This document shows positions 60,414 through 64,000 of a DNA stretch of 64,000 nucleotides, piece by piece. Source of the DNA: Desulfosporosinus lacus DSM 15449. Its GTDB lineage: Bacteria > Bacillota > Desulfitobacteriia > Desulfitobacteriales > Desulfitobacteriaceae. The DNA lies in contig NZ_FQXJ01000006.1 in assembly GCF_900129935.1 (NCBI RefSeq), forward strand, positions 151,053 to 215,052. The letters run 5' to 3'. Below the pieces are notes generated by a model. The model made no database searches. It was not told the origin of the DNA and was given only the letters and a program-made list of their open reading frames with translations. Position 1 is the stretch's first letter, and each line of letters starts with the position of its first letter. A program made the translations under genes and the position numbers.

Positions 60414-61586
60414 ATGTTTGAAGAAAATGAAAACATTACTAGAATAAATTTAGAAGGTAAAGAATTTATACTTATTGGCACTGCGCATGTATCTAAACAA
60501 AGCGCCGAACTAGTGAAGCAAGTTATTGAATTCGAAAAGCCGGACTCTGTATGTATTGAGTTGGATGAACCTAGATATCAAACGATTATTGAGGGTAACA
60601 AGTGGAAAGAGACGGATATCTTTAAGATTATTAAAGAAAAGAAAGCCACATTACTTTTGATTAATCTTGTAATATCCTCCTTTCAAAAGCGTATAGCAAA
60701 ACAATTTGGTATTAATGCAGGACAAGAAATGATTCAAGGGGCTGAATCGGCCAAAGAAATAGGTGCTACCCTTGTACTAGCTGATAGAAATATTCAAATA
60801 ACCTTTGCTCGTATTTGGCAAGGGGTAGGGTTTTGGGGAAAAGCTAAGCTTCTAACGGGGATTTTCTTTAGTATATTCGATGACGAAGACATTTCAGAAG
60901 AGGATCTTGAAAAGATGAAATCTCAAGATATGCTTAATTCTATACTTAATGAGTTTACAGTAAGCTTCCCTAAATTAAAGCTTCCTCTTATTGATGAGCG
61001 AGATCAGTATTTATCTCAGAAAATTAAAGAAGCTCCGGGTAATAAGATTCTTGCTGTTTTAGGGGCGGCACACGTTCCCGGTATCAAAGAAGAACTGAAA
61101 AAAGAGCACGATTTAGCGCTTTTATCTCAAGTTCCTGCTAAATCAAAGGTTCTTAAAGTTATTGGTTGGTCGATTCCACTTCTTATTATGGCGGTTATTA
61201 TTTATACTTTCATTGCAAATCCATCTGCTGGAGTTCAGCAAACAATAAGTTGGGTACTATGGACTGGATCTTTTGCCGCACTGGGAACTGCCCTTGCTTT
61301 TGGTCATCCACTTACTATTCTTACAGCCTTTGTAGTCGCTCCAATAACTACCTTACATCCACTAATCGCAGCCGGATGGTTTGCCGGCATTGTACAAGCT
61401 TATATTCGTCGACCCAGTGTAGGAGACTTTGAAAATCTTTCTGAGGATGTTTTTAGTCTTAAAGGTTTCTGGAATAATAAGGTGACGAGGATTCTAATTA
61501 TAGTCACTATGGCAAATTTGGGAGGCTCAATAGGGACAATCGTTGGTGGAGCAGATGTAGTCCGTTTATTCCTTGAGAATTTGTAA
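60414..61586 (+). CDS. TraB/PrgY-family membrane protein
   Basis: This 390-residue protein has an N-terminal TraB domain with GTAHVSKQSAELVKQVI (GxxH motif), CIELDEPRY and AVLGAAHVPGIKEEL. Four or more C-terminal helices follow (VIGWSIPLLIMAVIIYTFIA, GTALAFGHPLTILTAFVVAP, HPLIAAGWFAGIVQAYIRRP). PrgY relatives bind or degrade peptide pheromones, but the bacterial and archaeal TraB family has no settled function. AAGGAAGGTAGTCT precedes ATG. Nothing else is in 60161-60413. Confidence 0.85.
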   Translation: MFEENENITRINLEGKEFILIGTAHVSKQSAELVKQVIEFEKPDSVCIELDEPRYQTIIEGNKWKETDIFKIIKEKKATLLLINLVISSFQKRIAKQFGINAGQEMIQGAESAKEIGATLVLADRNIQITFARIWQGVGFWGKAKLLTGIFFSIFDDEDISEEDLEKMKSQDMLNSILNEFTVSFPKLKLPLIDERDQYLSQKIKEAPGNKILAVLGAAHVPGIKEELKKEHDLALLSQVPAKSKVLKVIGWSIPLLIMAVIIYTFIANPSAGVQQTISWVLWTGSFAALGTALAFGHPLTILTAFVVAPITTLHPLIAAGWFAGIVQAYIRRPSVGDFENLSEDVFSLKGFWNNKVTRILIIVTMANLGGSIGTIVGGADVVRLFLENL

Positions 61587-61672
61587 TATCCTTTGACACC
61601 GCGCAAAGAATTATCTCCCAGAAATACGGACTTATGAGTTTATAGTCACATTTGCATGCAGGAGTGATACTC

Positions 61673-62665
61673 TTGAAACAAGGTATTTTATTTGACCCGG
61701 AGTCACGTCACCAACCCCCGACACCATACACGCGTCGTGAATTTATCAACCTGGGCATATTAGGCACGCTAGGATTGACAGGAGGTTATTTCGCTATTAC
61801 TAATGTCTTAGGCGAGCGAAGTGGGGAAAAGTCCGGACAAAAATTAATAAAGCCCAACTATATTCCCGCTCCCAGTAAATGGTTAAATGATGAAGTCACG
61901 GTAGCTTGGCTTGGTCACGCCAGCTTTTTAATCAACTTCTTTGGTACAAGAATCCTTATTGATCCTGCCTTAAACTCAAATATTGGTATTACACCCCTTG
62001 GTGATCTGACAATAGGGCCCAGCCGTTATATAGCTTCCGCCCTGAGCAGCGACGAAGTGGGTGCTATTGATTTATTACTTGTATCCCACGCTCATACAGA
62101 CCATTTCGATTATCCAACCTTACGGAAGTTTCAATCACCAAATACCTCTGTTGTTACCGCGAAAAATACCTCACCCTTGTGGAAGGGGATGAAGTTTAAA
62201 TCCATCGAAGAAATGCATTGGCAAGACAGTAAGTCTTTAGCTGGAGTCGCAGTTAAGGCTATCGAGGGTAAACACTGGGGAGCCCGGATACCTTGGAAAA
62301 AAGGTATGGAAGCGAATAGTCTCCTCTTATCTAAAAATGGTATTAATATATTTTTCGGAGCGGACACAGGCTACACTGAACTCATTCAACAACAACTGAG
62401 TGGGGTACCGATTGACATAGCTATAATGGGTATTGGAGCCTACTCGCCAAAGTCCTTTGAAGCTAAACATGCTACTCCTGAACAGGCCTGGAAAATGGCC
62501 GAGGAAATGTCGGCGAAATGGATTATCCCCATGCATTGGGGAGCTTTTAACCTATCCAGAGAGCCCATGGATGAACCCATTACCCGTTTCCGTCAAGCGG
62601 CATCCGGCCAAATAGAAAAGGTTGCCATCCAAGAAACAGGTGTAACCTGGATATTACCACGTTAG
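61673..62665 (+). CDS. Tat-exported MBL-fold hydrolase (UlaG/NAPE-PLD-like)
   Basis: TTG 61673 is favoured because GCAGGAGTGATACTC lies ahead. An open frame extends to 61652. The protein (about 330 residues) has a twin-arginine signal (TRREFINLGILGTLGLTGGY) and metallo-beta-lactamase motifs VAWLGHASFLI, SHAHTDHFDYPT (HxHxDH), KHWGARIPWKKG, FFGADTGY and MHWGAF. Resembles the NAPE-hydrolysing PLD-like MBL group, so it may hydrolyse a phosphodiester or lipid. Extracytoplasmic. Substrate unknown. Confidence 0.85.
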   Translation: MKQGILFDPESRHQPPTPYTRREFINLGILGTLGLTGGYFAITNVLGERSGEKSGQKLIKPNYIPAPSKWLNDEVTVAWLGHASFLINFFGTRILIDPALNSNIGITPLGDLTIGPSRYIASALSSDEVGAIDLLLVSHAHTDHFDYPTLRKFQSPNTSVVTAKNTSPLWKGMKFKSIEEMHWQDSKSLAGVAVKAIEGKHWGARIPWKKGMEANSLLLSKNGINIFFGADTGYTELIQQQLSGVPIDIAIMGIGAYSPKSFEAKHATPEQAWKMAEEMSAKWIIPMHWGAFNLSREPMDEPITRFRQAASGQIEKVAIQETGVTWILPR

Positions 62666-62685
62666 TACATACAAGACAGCACAAG

Positions 62686-62731
62686 CGTCCTCACTCCACT
62701 TTGATAGTGGAAAGGGGACGCCTTTTTGTTG
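62686..62731 (+). terminator. Terminator after the MBL hydrolase gene
   Basis: GCGTCCTC and GGGGACGC pair, with an inner CCACTTTGATAGTGG hairpin, followed by CTTTTTG. Confidence 0.75.
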
Positions 62732-62781
62732 TAACCGCTTGGAATTTAGAACTGAGTTTTCACGCACTCCTTAGTTACTGA

Positions 62782-64000
62782 TTAGAGCTTTGAATCCTCT
62801 ACTCCATTAAGCCAGTTTTCAATGACCTTTACCACAGAGGAGATGCAACCATCTTGAAACGGTGAAACCAAATTCGCTAACTTAACGAGTTCCAAAAAGG
62901 ATTGACTGCCCCCGGCCTGACAAAGCCTCAGGTAATCTGTCCAAGCGCATTCTCTATTTTCACGGGACCTTTTCCAGAACTGGAAGGCACATATTTGAGC
63001 TAAGGTATAATCTATGTAATAAAACGGATCACCAAAAATATGTCCCTGCTGATGCCAGTAACTGCCCCTTTCCAGATAGTCATTGTCTTCATAATCTCTA
63101 TGCGGCAGGTATTTTCTTTCAATCTCTCTCCAGACAGCTTTTCGATCCTGTGGAGAGGCCTCTGGGTGATCGTAGACAAAATGCTGAAATTCATCCACAC
63201 TGACCCCATAAGGGATAAACAGTAAAGCATCACTCAAATGGCTAAACTTATATTTATCCGTATCCCCTTTGAAGAAAAGTTCCATCCAAGGCCACGTGAA
63301 AAATTCCATGCTCATCGAGTGGATCTCGCATGCTTCGTATGTTGGCCAATGATATTCGGGAATTTGAAAATTTCTGTTGCAATAAACTTGAAAGGCATGT
63401 CCTGCTTCATGGGTCAAAACATCAATATCCCCTGATGTACCATTAAAATTCGAGAAGATATAGGGAACCTGATATTGACTAATATAAGTGCAATAGCCTC
63501 CCCCCGCCTTGCCCCTTTTACTTACCAAATCCATCAGTTCATTTTCCACCATAAACTCAAAAAATTCACTGGTCTCTTTTGACAATTCATTATACATACG
63601 TCGACCGTTACTCACTATCCATTCAGGATCCCCTTGAGGAGTAGCATTACCTGTTTGAAAACTGAATTTCTCATCGTAATATGGCAGAGTATCTAACCCC
63701 AGCCGTTTTCTTTGTCGTTCTCGCAACTTGCTGCCCACTGGGACAATAGACTCTTTAACCTGCTTACGGAAGTCTGCCACCATTTCTGGTGTGTAGTCTG
63801 ACCTAAGCATCCTGGCATACCCAAGTTCAATATAATTTGCAAAACCTAGCTTTTGGGCCATCCGTGTCCTGATTTTAACCAAGCCGTCATAGATTTCATC
63901 CAGCTTTACTTCATTAGCCTTAAAGAAAGCATATTTAGCCTCATTGGCACGTTTCCTCGTAGCTCGATCAGTTGATAGCTGAAAAGGAACCAACCCCGGC
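62782..64000 (-). CDS. M3-family oligoendopeptidase, 5'-truncated by the window
   Basis: The C-terminal 406 residues of a zinc metallopeptidase. The active site is DVLTHEAGHAFQVYCNR (HEAGH) with the third ligand in ACEIHSMSMEFFTWPW. YIFSNFNGTSGD and QGHIFGDPFYYIDYTLAQIC are M3B family features. Whole enzymes have about 560 residues, so about 150 N-terminal residues lie beyond base 64000. It cleaves short peptides in the cytosol. Confidence 0.9.
   Translation of the reverse strand, partial: PGLVPFQLSTDRATRKRANEAKYAFFKANEVKLDEIYDGLVKIRTRMAQKLGFANYIELGYARMLRSDYTPEMVADFRKQVKESIVPVGSKLRERQRKRLGLDTLPYYDEKFSFQTGNATPQGDPEWIVSNGRRMYNELSKETSEFFEFMVENELMDLVSKRGKAGGGYCTYISQYQVPYIFSNFNGTSGDIDVLTHEAGHAFQVYCNRNFQIPEYHWPTYEACEIHSMSMEFFTWPWMELFFKGDTDKYKFSHLSDALLFIPYGVSVDEFQHFVYDHPEASPQDRKAVWREIERKYLPHRDYEDNDYLERGSYWHQQGHIFGDPFYYIDYTLAQICAFQFWKRSRENRECAWTDYLRLCQAGGSQSFLELVKLANLVSPFQDGCISSVVKVIENWLNGVEDSKL

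Noticed and set aside
61652..61672. Upstream TTG start for the MBL hydrolase
   Set aside because: The GGAGTG site lies after this codon and fits the TTG at 61673.

Overview
The window reads as chromosome of a spore-forming, anaerobic, sulfur-respiring Firmicute of the Desulfosporosinus/Desulfitobacterium kind (Peptococcaceae-like). This is inferred from gene content: low-GC Gram-positive ribosome binding sites, spore coat CotF-like proteins, HepT and YtpB-type terpene genes, a menaquinol bc-type complex, multihaem cytochromes, a polysulfide/thiosulfate-reductase-like molybdoenzyme operon and an HdrD/DsrK-like Fe-S oxidoreductase. No rRNA, tRNA or CRISPR was seen.

Bases 1-18,000 are an accessory, decaying region. 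They hold remnants of at least three toxin-antitoxin-like modules (HicAB, a DUF3368 PIN toxin with its antitoxin, and XRE-ImmA-PIN), a 135-bp dispersed repeat, a group II intron reduced to about 0.5 kb, two cell-wall-binding-repeat scraps, a TetR/redox-protein pair sharing palindromic operators, and a GC-rich RiPP (TOMM/NHLP-leader) cluster. That cluster has an intact fused YcaO cyclodehydratase and one intact precursor, but a twice-frameshifted SagB-like dehydrogenase, a frameshifted second precursor and only a scrap of the ABC exporter.

Bases 18,000-38,400 hold a LeuCD-like dehydratase, then five near-identical cassettes (20.4-23.1 kb), each made of a conserved upstream box, a 34-45-residue hydrophobic peptide gene and a hairpin terminator. 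These are followed by a GDSL hydrolase, SstT, a cytochrome b/pentahaem cytochrome c pair with a 36-residue membrane peptide, pckA, small stress or spore-type proteins, an MFS exporter, convergent hepT and ytpB, and cotF-like genes.

Bases 38,400-43,600 carry tatA, a Clp-fold serine proteinase and an ORP/MinD-type operon (two Fe-S MinD ATPases, two NifX/ORP-fold proteins, a NifU-like protein, a DUF134 regulator and a DUF5320 protein). Its promoter and operator are repeated in the opposite orientation ahead of an HdrD-like Fe-S oxidoreductase, which suggests one regulon.

Bases 44,000-62,700 form a sulfur and respiration block: HdrD-like protein, CoA-disulfide-reductase/rhodanese fusion, YeeE-TusA-YeeE, a LysR regulator, a Rieske/cytochrome b/subunit IV/multihaem cytochrome c operon, a PsrABC-like operon with TorD, and two divergent rhodanese lipoprotein genes sharing a repeat-rich AT intergenic region. 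A TraB-family protein, a Tat-exported MBL hydrolase and a 5'-truncated M3 peptidase close the window.
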